Source of the DNA: Collinsella sp. | Lineage (GTDB): Bacteria; Actinomycetota; Coriobacteriia; Coriobacteriales; Coriobacteriaceae | Direction of reading: 5' to 3' | DNA: 32,722 bases | Assembly (NCBI GenBank): GCA_018382125.1 | Contig: JAGZQO010000023.1 | Span: forward strand, 1 to 32,722 | Shown here: piece by piece, positions 22,994 through 30,893 of the stretch | Layout of the letters: each line of letters starts with the position of its first letter | How positions within the stretch are numbered: the stretch's first letter is position 1 | Notes under the pieces: generated by a model | Told to the model about the DNA's origin: nothing | The model's input: the letters and a program-made list of their open reading frames with translations, nothing else | The model's database searches: none | Program-made: the position numbers and the translations under genes

Positions 22994-25702
22994 ATGCCCA
23001 AGATCGATGTAGAAGAACAGCTCAAACTGCGGTTTTTGCAACCGTTGCCTGCATGTATGCCCCGCCGTGTGGTGGTTTGGCACGATGCGGACGGCGAGTT
23101 TGCCCCTGAGTTTGAGCGATTGGCCGCCGAGGGTTTCGACGGCGCGGGGGCCGATGCTGGCGTTATGCCCGCTCACGGTGACTTTGAGCGCCCGGTGCGG
23201 TTTGTTGAGGCCTGCGAGGGCCGCATGTTTGCCGTTAAGAAGCTTATCAACCGCGATGACCTTGCGAGCGATATCTTGCTGTATCGCCGTTGCCCGCGCG
23301 GCAGGCTTGAGGGCGATTGGCTTGCCGATGTCGAGCTGTATGCCGATCGGTTCCAGGCTGACTATCTTTCGCTTTTGGCCGATCAGCTTGGTATCGAGAA
23401 CATCGATGCCGTGCGCGAGAGTCTGCGCGAGCACAAGGCGTTCTTTGATGCCAAGACCCGCTGCGCTAAGTTTGCCGCGTGTGTTCCGCATGCCTCGGGC
23501 GCATCCGATATCGAACTCGGCATCCTTACGGTGATTTTTGGCGGTAAAGAGCTTGGTGACGCGCGCCCCGCGTTTGTGCTGCGTGGCTGTATGACCATGC
23601 TGCTGCACGAGGGTCCCGAGGCACTGGCCGAGTTGATGGACAAGTACTGCGTGCGCGATGTGCTCTCTGCCTTTATGCTTCGCTGCTATGGGTTTGAGGG
23701 ACCGCTGTATGAGCGCGACTCATTGCTTATGCTTTCATCCCATGTGCTCCTTACGGCGGCGTCTACCGCGCTTCCCGAGGGGGCGCTCAAGGGGCTTGAG
23801 AGCCATGTGGCTCCCGCCTATGGGCCCTATTGCCTTGAGGCGGTGCGTACGTGGGACCAGGCCGCCGATACCCAGGCATCGAGCGAGGACCTATTTGAGA
23901 TTTGCCGTTTGGTTGAGGACGCCCGCGGACTCTTTGCACGGTTCGAGACCTTGCCGATCGATGTGCTGACCTCGCTTGATGTGTTTCCGTGCGTCAATGA
24001 GGCTGTGCTCTCGCAGCTGTTCTGCTCGTTTGCGCAAGGTGCAGACCGTGTTGAGGATGCGCGTGCCTTTGCTGCGCGCCGTTGCGACCTAAGCTGGTAC
24101 CGTCGTGTCGAGAGCTACTTTGACCTGCTTGCCGCTGTGGCCGATATGTGTGCGTTTAGGCAGGCGCACGCGGGCGGGTTCCATCTGGCGCAGCCCCAGC
24201 AGGTGTGGGATGCCTACACGTCCGATTGGTATGCCATGGATGCCGCCTATCGTCATATGTGCACCGCGTATCTGCGGGCGCGCTCCGTCGAGTGCGATGT
24301 GCTCGAGGAGTCCACCCGCGCTGTGGCGGACTGGGCGGAGAATCTCTACAGCAACTGGTTCTTGGCGGATGCCAATGCCTGCTGGACATCCGCTGCGCAA
24401 GGGGAGTGGGCCGATTGCGGCTACATCGAGGGTCCCGAACGGCAGGATGAGTTCTACTGGCATGTGCTGCCCACCTTTGTGGGCTCTGCTAAAACGACGG
24501 TCGTTATCGTGAGCGACGCGCTGCGCTATGAGGTGGCCTGCGACGTCGCGGCGCTGCTCGAGCGCGAGCGCGGCGGCAACGTCAAGGTTTCTAGCATGCA
24601 GGCGGTCTTTCCCTCCATTACAGAGGTGGGCATGCCCGCGCTGCTGCCGCATCAGGCGCTTGGGCTTGCAGCGGATGGTTCGTTTGTGCTGGCTGACGGC
24701 AAGCCCACCGCAACGACTCCGCAACGCGAGGCCGTGCTTACCCACGTTGAGCCTACGGCCCGCGCTTTGCGCTCGAGCGCATACCTCAACATGGCGGGAA
24801 CCGAGCGTAAGGCGCTGCTCAAGGACTCAAGACTTGTTTACCTCTACCACAACAAGATCGATGCCACGGGCGAGAAGGCCGCTACGCAGGATGACGTCTT
24901 CGGTGCCTGTGCGGACACCGTGGAGGAACTTGCTGCGTTGGCGCGCCGCGTGTGCACCGACGCCCCGGGCGCGCGTGTTGTTATGACGGCGGATCACGGC
25001 TTCATCTACACGCGTCGTGAGCTCAACGAGTGCCAGATGCTCGGCAAGCCAGATCTTCCCTTCCTTGACGCTCCTGTCATGCACGGCAAGCGTCATCTGG
25101 TGGTGCCCAACGAGGCCGTGGCCAAGCTTTCGGAAGAGGCATGTGAGGTGTTTGTTAATGTTAACATGGGACGTTTGGGCGCCGGTTTTGAGGGGTTTGC
25201 CCCGCGCGAGAACGTGCACTTCAAGCGTCCCGGCGGCACTAACAACTACGTCCACGGCGGCATGAGCCTGCAGGAGCTCTGCGTGCCCGTTATCGGTTTT
25301 TGGCGTGCGCGCTCGGGTTCCAAGGACTTTGTCGACACGCGCGCGGCGACGCTGCGCGCACTAAGTGAGGGACGCCGAGTGACCAACTCGCTCTTCTCAG
25401 TCAACTTGATCCAGGAAGAACCTGCCCAAGGTAAGGTCTTGCCGTGCGAGTACGAGCTGGTGTTTACCGATGCAAGTGGCAACGAGGTGAGCGATACGGT
25501 CAAGGCGCATGCCAACAAGATTTCTGTTAACTCGCAGGAGCGCGTGGTGCATGCCAAGTTTGCGTTGCATGCAGCGGATGGATTCTCGGCCAAGGGTCCG
25601 TACTATCTGGTCTGCCGCGAGCGCGAGACGGGCAAGATCGTTTGGCGCGAGACGTACACCATCGCTGTTTCGTTTGCCCCTGTTGCTGACTTTGGTTTTT
25701 AA
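22994..25702 (+). CDS. pglZ: BREX protein PglZ, alkaline-phosphatase-superfamily
   Basis: A 902-residue protein defining BREX systems. The central domain (about residues 490-760) has the alkaline-phosphatase-type metal sites: VVIVSDALRYEVA with D508, the MPALLP nucleophile region, and VVMTADHGFIYTR with D667-H668. A C-terminal all-beta domain (about residues 795-900) ends with VCRERETGKIVWRETYTI. The N-terminal part is helical and resembles PglZ of type 1. It is needed for defence, but its substrate is unknown; nuclease and phosphodiesterase roles have been discussed. TAAGGA 5 nt before ATG 22994 supports the start. It follows the PglX C-terminal gene by 23 nt, so the operon order is kept despite the insertion. 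Confidence 0.95.
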   Translation: MPKIDVEEQLKLRFLQPLPACMPRRVVVWHDADGEFAPEFERLAAEGFDGAGADAGVMPAHGDFERPVRFVEACEGRMFAVKKLINRDDLASDILLYRRCPRGRLEGDWLADVELYADRFQADYLSLLADQLGIENIDAVRESLREHKAFFDAKTRCAKFAACVPHASGASDIELGILTVIFGGKELGDARPAFVLRGCMTMLLHEGPEALAELMDKYCVRDVLSAFMLRCYGFEGPLYERDSLLMLSSHVLLTAASTALPEGALKGLESHVAPAYGPYCLEAVRTWDQAADTQASSEDLFEICRLVEDARGLFARFETLPIDVLTSLDVFPCVNEAVLSQLFCSFAQGADRVEDARAFAARRCDLSWYRRVESYFDLLAAVADMCAFRQAHAGGFHLAQPQQVWDAYTSDWYAMDAAYRHMCTAYLRARSVECDVLEESTRAVADWAENLYSNWFLADANACWTSAAQGEWADCGYIEGPERQDEFYWHVLPTFVGSAKTTVVIVSDALRYEVACDVAALLERERGGNVKVSSMQAVFPSITEVGMPALLPHQALGLAADGSFVLADGKPTATTPQREAVLTHVEPTARALRSSAYLNMAGTERKALLKDSRLVYLYHNKIDATGEKAATQDDVFGACADTVEELAALARRVCTDAPGARVVMTADHGFIYTRRELNECQMLGKPDLPFLDAPVMHGKRHLVVPNEAVAKLSEEACEVFVNVNMGRLGAGFEGFAPRENVHFKRPGGTNNYVHGGMSLQELCVPVIGFWRARSGSKDFVDTRAATLRALSEGRRVTNSLFSVNLIQEEPAQGKVLPCEYELVFTDASGNEVSDTVKAHANKISVNSQERVVHAKFALHAADGFSAKGPYYLVCRERETGKIVWRETYTIAVSFAPVADFGF

Positions 25703-25713
25703 GAGTGTGCCCT

Positions 25714-28047
25714 ATGTTTGATAGCCATGACGAAGATTTGTGGGAAGTTCCCTCGATTGATGTGGATGTGCCCGAGCAGGCTGCGGTGCCTGCAGGGGTG
25801 GCCGTGCCTGCTGCGGAGGCTGAGACTGCCGCGCCCGTTGAGGCTGCTGTGCCCGCCGAGGACGAATCCTCGACCGATGGCTATGACCAGGCCGTGGACG
25901 AGGCCCCCGAGGACGACGGCTACGACATGGATGGGCTGGACGGCAAACTGCTCGAGCACTTTGCTGGCAAGATCGTGCGCAAGGACCTGACGGCCCTTAT
26001 GAAGCGCGGCGCCAACGTGCCCACCTTTGTGCTGGAGTATCTGCTGGGCATGTACTGCTCAACTGATGACGAGGATGCCGTGGCAGAGGGTTTGGAGCGC
26101 ATCCGCAGGATCCTCACCGATAACTACGTGCGTCCCGATGAGTCCGAGCGCATTAAGTCCAAGATTCGCGAGCTGGGTCGTTTTACCATCATCGATAAGG
26201 TGACGGCCAAGCTCGACGAGTACAAAGATATCTACGTGGCGTCGTTTGCCAACTTGACCATCGAGCCGTTTGTGATGCCGGCTGAGTACGTGCGCGACTA
26301 TTCCAAGATTCTGCAGGGCGGCATTTGGTGCATCATGAGCATCGAGTATCGTCACCCCTTGGATGAGGAAGACGAGTTTGGCATGGAGGTCTTTGGCGAC
26401 GATGCACCGCGCCGCTCCAAGGCCAAGCGCAAAAAGCGCGGACCCGAGGACTCTCCGTTTAGCGTGGCGTCGCTCACGCCCATCCAGATGCCCAATCTGG
26501 ACCTGGATGCCATGGTCGACGAGCGCCAGTACTTTACGCGCGACGAGTGGCTCAACATGCTGCTGCGCTCCGCTGGCTATGAGCCTAGCGAGCTTTCCGA
26601 GAAAGAGCGCCTGCACTTTATCGAGCGTATGGTGCCGCTTATCGAGCGCAACTACAACCTGTGCGAGCTGGGTCCCCGCGGTACCGGTAAGAGCCACATC
26701 TACAAAGAGGTCTCGCCCTACGCCATTTTGCTTTCGGGCGGCCAGACCACCACGGCCAACCTGTTCGGCCGTATGAACTCCATGCGAGCCGACCGCGTGG
26801 GCCTGGTGGGACACTGGGATTGCGTGACGTTTGACGAGGTCGCCGGCATGCGTTTTAAGGATACCAATGCCGTGCAGATCATGAAGGACTACATGGCGAG
26901 TGGTAGCTACGCGCGCGGCCGCGACCAGATCAACGCCGATGCCTCCATGGTCTTTGAGGGCAACATCAACGACACCGTGCAAAATGTCCTTAAGACCACG
27001 CACCTGTTTGATCCGTTCCCGCCGGAGTTTAACAACGATTCGGCCTTCTTCGACCGTATCCACTATTACCTGCCGGGCTGGGAGATTCCCAAGATGCGCT
27101 CGAGCCTGCTGACCGGGCATTACGGCCTGATCACCGACTGCCTGTCGGAGTTTTGCAAAGAGATGCGCCGAAAGGACTTTACGCACCATATCGACCGGTA
27201 TTTCCGCTTTAACAGCGACTTTAACAAGCGTGACGAGATCGCCGTGCGCAAGACCTTTAGCGGCCTTGCAAAGCTGCTGTTCCCCGACGAGGCCATGGAC
27301 AAGGACGACGTGCGCTGGCTGCTGGACTACGCCATCGAGGGCCGTCGCCGCGTAAAGGAGCAGCTCAAGATTATGGCGGGCGTTGAGTTTATCGACGTTA
27401 ACCTGGGCTATATGGATGCCGACAACCCGCAGGACGTGCATGTGGTGCGCGTGCCCGAGCAGAGCGAGGACACACTGATTCCCGACGGGCCGCTGCTGTC
27501 CGGTCACGTGTTTGGCGTGGGCAGGTCGCAGGGCGGTGAGGTTGCCGTGTACAAGCTGGAGAACAAGGCCGTTGCCGGCGAGTGCAAGTTTAAGCACGAG
27601 GGCGTGGCCTTTAACAAGCCGGTGCGCGATACGCTGGAGGCCGCGTTCGACAACTTTGTGAACCTGGCGAACCGCGTGGCGCCGGGCATGCACATTGGCT
27701 CCAAGGATTACCTGCTGTTCTATAACGACCTGCAGAGCAAGGGGCTGTCCGAGGAAGTTTCGCTCGCCGAGTTTGTGGGCCTCTGCTCTGCGGCATGCAA
27801 CCGTCCGGTGATGCCCGCGCTGGCGATTCCGGGAATCTTGCGCATGTCGGGTTCTATGGACGAGATCCGCGGGCTCGAGGACATTATGCGCGTGGCCAAA
27901 AACGCCGGCGCCAAGCGCGTGATTTTGCCGCTGAGCGCCATCGCGGGCTTGCAGAGCGTGTCGTCCGAGATTATCTCGGGCTTGAGCCCGGTGTTCTACA
28001 TGGATGGCGACCCGGTCGACGCCGCGAAGAAGGCACTGGATCTGTAG
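25714..28047 (+). CDS. brxL: BREX protein BrxL, Lon-like AAA+ protein with acidic N-terminal extension
   Basis: A 777-residue AAA+ protein, the last core gene of type 1 BREX. The typical BrxL start (LDGKLLEHFAGKIVRKDLTALM) begins only about 70 residues in. Before it is a low-complexity acidic and Ala/Pro/Val-rich tail with repeats of VPAE-like units. Walker A GPRGTGKS lies near residues 320-327, and Walker B is CVTFDEVAG. The C-terminal domain has a Lon-type fold (RPVMPALAIPG, GAKRVILPLSAIAG), but the position of the Lon catalytic Lys (GGLKEK) reads RGLEDI, so protease activity is not supported. BrxL forms ring-shaped DNA-binding assemblies in other bacteria. I prefer ATG 25714 over GTG 25705 because of spacing to AAGAG. 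Confidence 0.93.
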   Translation: MFDSHDEDLWEVPSIDVDVPEQAAVPAGVAVPAAEAETAAPVEAAVPAEDESSTDGYDQAVDEAPEDDGYDMDGLDGKLLEHFAGKIVRKDLTALMKRGANVPTFVLEYLLGMYCSTDDEDAVAEGLERIRRILTDNYVRPDESERIKSKIRELGRFTIIDKVTAKLDEYKDIYVASFANLTIEPFVMPAEYVRDYSKILQGGIWCIMSIEYRHPLDEEDEFGMEVFGDDAPRRSKAKRKKRGPEDSPFSVASLTPIQMPNLDLDAMVDERQYFTRDEWLNMLLRSAGYEPSELSEKERLHFIERMVPLIERNYNLCELGPRGTGKSHIYKEVSPYAILLSGGQTTTANLFGRMNSMRADRVGLVGHWDCVTFDEVAGMRFKDTNAVQIMKDYMASGSYARGRDQINADASMVFEGNINDTVQNVLKTTHLFDPFPPEFNNDSAFFDRIHYYLPGWEIPKMRSSLLTGHYGLITDCLSEFCKEMRRKDFTHHIDRYFRFNSDFNKRDEIAVRKTFSGLAKLLFPDEAMDKDDVRWLLDYAIEGRRRVKEQLKIMAGVEFIDVNLGYMDADNPQDVHVVRVPEQSEDTLIPDGPLLSGHVFGVGRSQGGEVAVYKLENKAVAGECKFKHEGVAFNKPVRDTLEAAFDNFVNLANRVAPGMHIGSKDYLLFYNDLQSKGLSEEVSLAEFVGLCSAACNRPVMPALAIPGILRMSGSMDEIRGLEDIMRVAKNAGAKRVILPLSAIAGLQSVSSEIISGLSPVFYMDGDPVDAAKKALDL

Positions 28048-28121
28048 GAGTGCGGGCGAGCGGGCTTGCGTGCGCGTAGACCCGCGGGCGTGTTGGTGCG
28101 TAGTGCGTGAGGGGGTCTGCC

Positions 28122-29474
28122 ATGGCGGGCGAGCGTTCTGTTGGCGAGTTGCTCGACGAGCTGTTTGGCTTTGAGTTGGTGGCCAAGCGCCAGGCGGCGC
28201 TTGAGCAGTACGATCGCGGGGAGTTGGTGCGCGAGGCGCGCTCCCGCGAGCTGTTGGGCGTGCTTAGGGGCGTCGAGGCTGCCGAGCGCGCTGCGCGCGA
28301 CTCTGCCGTGCGGGCTGTTGACGGGTATGTTCGCCTTGTTGAGGGCGCCGCGCTTGCACGCGCTCGCAAGCGGGCGGGCATTGTTGGTCCGCTGCGGATG
28401 GAGCGCCGCTATGCTGCCTTTTTGCGCATGGAGGACAAGGCCGAGTTGCTGACGCGACTGGAGCAGACACTTGCGTTTGTCGAGGTAAAGCTGCGGGCCA
28501 ATACTGCGGCCAGGGTTCGCGCGGCGTACGATGCCGCGGGGGCTTTGGTGTTGCAGGGTGCGGCGCGTTTGAGTGACGTGCGCGTTGCCGAGGCAGTGCC
28601 CCTGGATGCCGATCTGCTATGTACACAGCTGGAGCAGATGCGCTGTGCCGCCGACGCGACGGATCTTGCGGGTATGATCACAGCGACGTTTGAGTCCGAG
28701 CTGAGTGCGACGGGATCGCAGGGCGCCGCCGGGTCTGCGGGCGATGTAGCTGGTGACGTGGCGTTGGAGCGTGTACTTACTAACGTGCGCGGCGCAGCGC
28801 AGCGAGCGCGCTTGGCGGCGCAGGCGTATCGGGCCGAGCGCGCCGCCCGCGTTGCGGGGAGCACGGTGGAGCCGGTATCGTTGCCCGAGTCTGCGTGCGT
28901 TGCGTGCGAGACGGCGTGTGATGCCGGAAAGCTTTCCGAGTTGCTCGCTCAGGTTAAGAAGTCGTTTGATACCTACCGTCGTGTTGTTGCCGACGGCGGG
29001 TTGTTCTGTGCGTTTGGCTCTGGCTCACCTCATGGGATTTGCCGGGGCTTGAGCTATTTAGACTACGATTCTCGGCTTGACGAAGACGTGCTGGTGGGTG
29101 AGTACGATGGCGCTACCAGGCATGATGTTCGGCGTGAGGTCGCGATTCCCGAGCTTGTGGATGAGGCTTCGACTGATGGCGGCGACTCGCTCGAGGTTGC
29201 CGTGGCACGCATGCGCGAGTTCAATGGGCGTCGCTACGATGGTGTGCTGGATGAGGATTCCGCGCGACATGTGAATGCGTTTTGGTATGGACTCAAAAAG
29301 CTCAGTCAGTATTGCGAGGCCGCCGTGCGTGTGGACGAGCGTGCTTGGGATTGCTTTATCGATAAGGTACAGTTCGCCTACGATGAGCCCGTGGGGCGCC
29401 TGGCCACGAAGATGGACGACAAACAGGTTGCGGCTTTTGTTGCTGCCGTGGAAGTACTTGGCGCTGACGAGTAA
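28122..29474 (+). CDS. Hypothetical helical protein, unknown function
   Basis: A 450-residue protein that I do not recognise. The first ~260 residues are very rich in Ala, Arg, Glu and Leu and predicted helical by eye (ELLDELFGFELVAKRQAALEQY; later RKRAGIVGPLRMERRYAAF). Then follows a Cys-containing stretch (CVACETACDAGKLSELLAQVKK) and a more structured C-terminal part with GGLFCAFGSGS and FWYGLKKLSQYCEAAVRVDER. There is no signal peptide or membrane segment. Start ATG 28122 is favoured by GAGGGGG about 6 nt upstream; GTG 28107 is the alternative. It follows brxL by 74 nt on the same strand and precedes a small acidic gene, so it may be a BREX accessory or an ordinary flanking gene; the sequence alone cannot decide. 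Confidence 0.75.
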   Translation: MAGERSVGELLDELFGFELVAKRQAALEQYDRGELVREARSRELLGVLRGVEAAERAARDSAVRAVDGYVRLVEGAALARARKRAGIVGPLRMERRYAAFLRMEDKAELLTRLEQTLAFVEVKLRANTAARVRAAYDAAGALVLQGAARLSDVRVAEAVPLDADLLCTQLEQMRCAADATDLAGMITATFESELSATGSQGAAGSAGDVAGDVALERVLTNVRGAAQRARLAAQAYRAERAARVAGSTVEPVSLPESACVACETACDAGKLSELLAQVKKSFDTYRRVVADGGLFCAFGSGSPHGICRGLSYLDYDSRLDEDVLVGEYDGATRHDVRREVAIPELVDEASTDGGDSLEVAVARMREFNGRRYDGVLDEDSARHVNAFWYGLKKLSQYCEAAVRVDERAWDCFIDKVQFAYDEPVGRLATKMDDKQVAAFVAAVEVLGADE

Positions 29475-29501
29475 GGGCCTGGTTTGGCGGGAGGTTTCAC
29501 C

Positions 29502-29714
29502 ATGAAGATCGACGTTGATGTAGACCAGCTGCGCGAGAGTCTGCTCGACCGCGCGGGGAGTGCGGCCGGCGTGGGCTTTCCGGCCGCCATGCTCGACGTA
29601 GTGGATGTCGAGGACGAGTCGCCCCAAGAGCTCCTGGCCCGAGCCGAACGCGAAAGCCTCGACCTCCGCGACTTTGCCGTCGATGACGACTGCGGAGCGT
29701 CTGACGACTGGTGA
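29502..29714 (+). CDS. Small acidic protein, unknown function
   Basis: A 70-residue, strongly acidic protein (MKIDVDVDQLRESLLDRAG, then GFPAAMLDVVDVEDESPQELLARAERESLDLRDF and an Asp-rich tail). GGGAGG 7 nt before ATG 29502 is a near-ideal ribosome binding site. The pattern of a short basic-acidic helix, a GFPAAMLDV segment and a small acidic helix-turn looks like a conserved small protein I recall in Actinobacteria and Clostridia, but I cannot name it. It lies 27 nt after the 450-residue gene, so they form one transcript. It converges on the DUF3800 gene, whose stop is only 7 nt away. Acidic small proteins next to defence genes can be DNA mimics or partner inhibitors; that is speculation here. 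Confidence 0.7.
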   Translation: MKIDVDVDQLRESLLDRAGSAAGVGFPAAMLDVVDVEDESPQELLARAERESLDLRDFAVDDDCGASDDW

Positions 29715-29721
29715 CCCCGGG

Positions 29722-30399
29722 TCAGTTCATCCTTTTCTTCCTGAGATATAAGAGAAATCCCTTTTTGAACGTCCTTCGGGTTCCAAAAAATAGCCGATCA
29801 GTCTTTGTATCTTCCTTGCTGTCAAACTTGATAGCCGTTAGCTCGATCGTACAGATGTTGTCAGCAACTTGGAATAGCCGGTAGGCTCGTGGTGTGGCTT
29901 CTCGGTATACGATGACATCCCTTGCTAGAACGTACTCAAGCGCAGAATGAATGACCTCCGTTACAATCGGTTGGCCGTTGTCGTAGTAAATCTTAACGGT
30001 GTCGTATCGCTGGAAGAATTCCAGATGGTCGAAAAGTTCAACTGTGAGGTCTCGCCTCATTCTCTCCGCGAGACCGTTTTGATTGCCGGCGAATTCGCTC
30101 ATTCGGTATTGCAGACAGAGATAGCGTATGGGGAGATGCTGAATGAACGCGCGAAATGCGCTCAACATGTGCCTTCGCTGCTCCTTGGGAAGATCTTTGT
30201 AGTCGCCGTTTCCATTCAGTAGGGGTCCTGCATGAAAAGGCGTATTGGGAAGCGAGGACTGCGACAGGGCGCGCTCGTAGCGGTCAATGCGTTCAACGAT
30301 TGCATCGTTTTGATCGTGAAAAACGAGGGTGACGAGGTAGTAGTTGGAGACGCCTCCGAGGTCGCCAGATTCGTCAACAAAGACGGAGAGTTCGCTCAT
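29722..30399 (-). CDS. DUF3800-domain protein
   Basis: A 225-residue protein with the DUF3800 opening ELSVFVDESGDLG (conserved D9 and E10), YYLVTLVF, the PFHAGPL loop and the late QVADNICTIELTAIK segment corresponding to the family's QxAD motif. The fold is RNase-H-like, so a metal-dependent nuclease role is plausible, but no function is established. The start is ATG 30399, supported by TGGAGG 6 nt upstream, rather than the longer frame at 30420. Base use is AT-richer than BREX, suggesting separate arrival. It is preceded by a compact RNA unit ending in a terminator hairpin and by a second copy of that unit further up. DUF3800 genes are known in several bacteria to be accompanied by conserved structured RNAs. 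Confidence 0.85.
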   Translation of the reverse strand: MSELSVFVDESGDLGGVSNYYLVTLVFHDQNDAIVERIDRYERALSQSSLPNTPFHAGPLLNGNGDYKDLPKEQRRHMLSAFRAFIQHLPIRYLCLQYRMSEFAGNQNGLAERMRRDLTVELFDHLEFFQRYDTVKIYYDNGQPIVTEVIHSALEYVLARDVIVYREATPRAYRLFQVADNICTIELTAIKFDSKEDTKTDRLFFGTRRTFKKGFLLYLRKKRMN

Positions 30400-30419
30400 G
30401 ATGGGCCTCCATTTTTGCA

Positions 30420-30510
30420 AAAAAATGCCGGGGGTAAGACCCCGGCTCTTGGAGGCCCCTCTTTTGGAGGGAACCGTATTCTTTATACCATGAGATAAGG
30501 GGTGCTTTCA
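30420..30510 (-). ncRNA. Structured RNA unit 1 upstream of the DUF3800 gene (about 90 nt, ends in terminator)
   Basis: Reading the minus strand from the likely start near 30510, a CCCTC-caaaa-GAGGG hairpin is followed by GGGGCCTCCAAGAG. Next comes a strong GCCGGGG / CCCCGGC hairpin and ATTTTTTT, a textbook terminator 21 nt before the DUF3800 ATG. The conserved part is 30426-30496, 71 nt. GGGCCTCCA (30458 to 30450) is the perfect complement of the DUF3800 Shine-Dalgarno region TGGAGGCCC (30411 to 30403). The RNA could therefore mask that site in a read-through message or act in trans. DUF3800-associated RNA motifs are catalogued in Rfam; I cannot say whether this is one of them. Confidence 0.65.
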
Positions 30511-30516
30511 AGTAAT

Positions 30517-30545
30517 ATTATAATAAGCAAACATATGTTCGTCAA
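30517..30545 (-). promoter_or_regulatory. Near-consensus promoter for RNA unit 1 and DUF3800
   Basis: On the minus strand TTGACG (30545-30540), exactly 17 nt, then TATAAT (30522-30517). The spacer contains the palindrome AACATATGTT. This predicts a strong constitutive or repressor-controlled start near 30510, directly at the 5' end of RNA unit 1. Confidence 0.8.
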
Positions 30546-30654
30546 ACTACCTGCGAAAAGTCCTTAGCCGTCCAGAGGTGGGTAGAGCGGCTCGTAAATT
30601 GCTGACGCAATGGCGCCGGCGGTTTCCAGAGAACTGTTTAGTCTTGACTCGCAT

Positions 30655-30731
30655 AAAAAATGCCGGGGGATATCTCCCGGCTTTTGGAGGTCCCTCTATT
30701 CGAGGGTACCGACTTTTTTATTGCATGAGAT
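30655..30731 (-). ncRNA. Structured RNA unit 2, diverged copy of unit 1
   Basis: The segment 30661-30731 is again 71 nt long and has the same order of parts: ATCTCATG at the 5' end, CCCTC-gaata-GAGGG, GGGACCTCCAAAAG, GCCGGG / CCCGGC and ATTTTTT. Loops differ while both stems are kept, the pattern expected of a conserved RNA fold. The upstream DNA keeps TTTGAAAGC in common with unit 1 but has a poorer -10 (TACCAT), so it is probably weakly transcribed or decayed. Confidence 0.55.
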
Positions 30732-30810
30732 CGGACGGCTTTCAAATGGTATTTCAATTTGGGATTATTCGACGCAGCCGGAGTTGAATGAGGCTGCCGG
30801 TCCTTCTCGG

Positions 30811-30879
30811 AAGTTGCGGTGAAATAGGGACTGTTTAGGCCGGTAGAAGGCCTATTCAATCCCTATTTCACCGCAACTT
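30811..30879. repeat. Long hairpin element with 20-bp perfect arms
   Basis: AAGTTGCGGTGAAATAGGGA (30811-30830) is the exact inverted complement of 30860-30879. Inside lies a second stem TAGGCC / GGCCTA with a GGTAGAA loop. The element ends 14 nt before the antiporter stop on the other strand, so it may end that transcript. Its symmetry and isolation suggest a dispersed MITE- or REP-like palindrome. Confidence 0.75.
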
Positions 30880-30893
30880 ATGGGTGGGGATGG

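Noticed and set aside
26059..27693. Minus-strand open frame of 544 codons opposite brxL
   Set aside because: Shadow of brxL: low-complexity His/Val/Ala-rich translation, no ribosome binding site, and brxL motifs are unambiguous on the plus strand.
28048..28121. Terminator directly after brxL
   Set aside because: Only a weak GCGGG/CCCGC pairing without a T-tract; not enough to separate the downstream genes from the operon.
30420..30496. Calling the DUF3800 unit a type III toxin-antitoxin system
   Set aside because: The layout is similar, but the RNA lacks tandem short repeats and DUF3800 is not a known ToxN-type fold; evidence supports only an RNA-linked DUF3800 gene.
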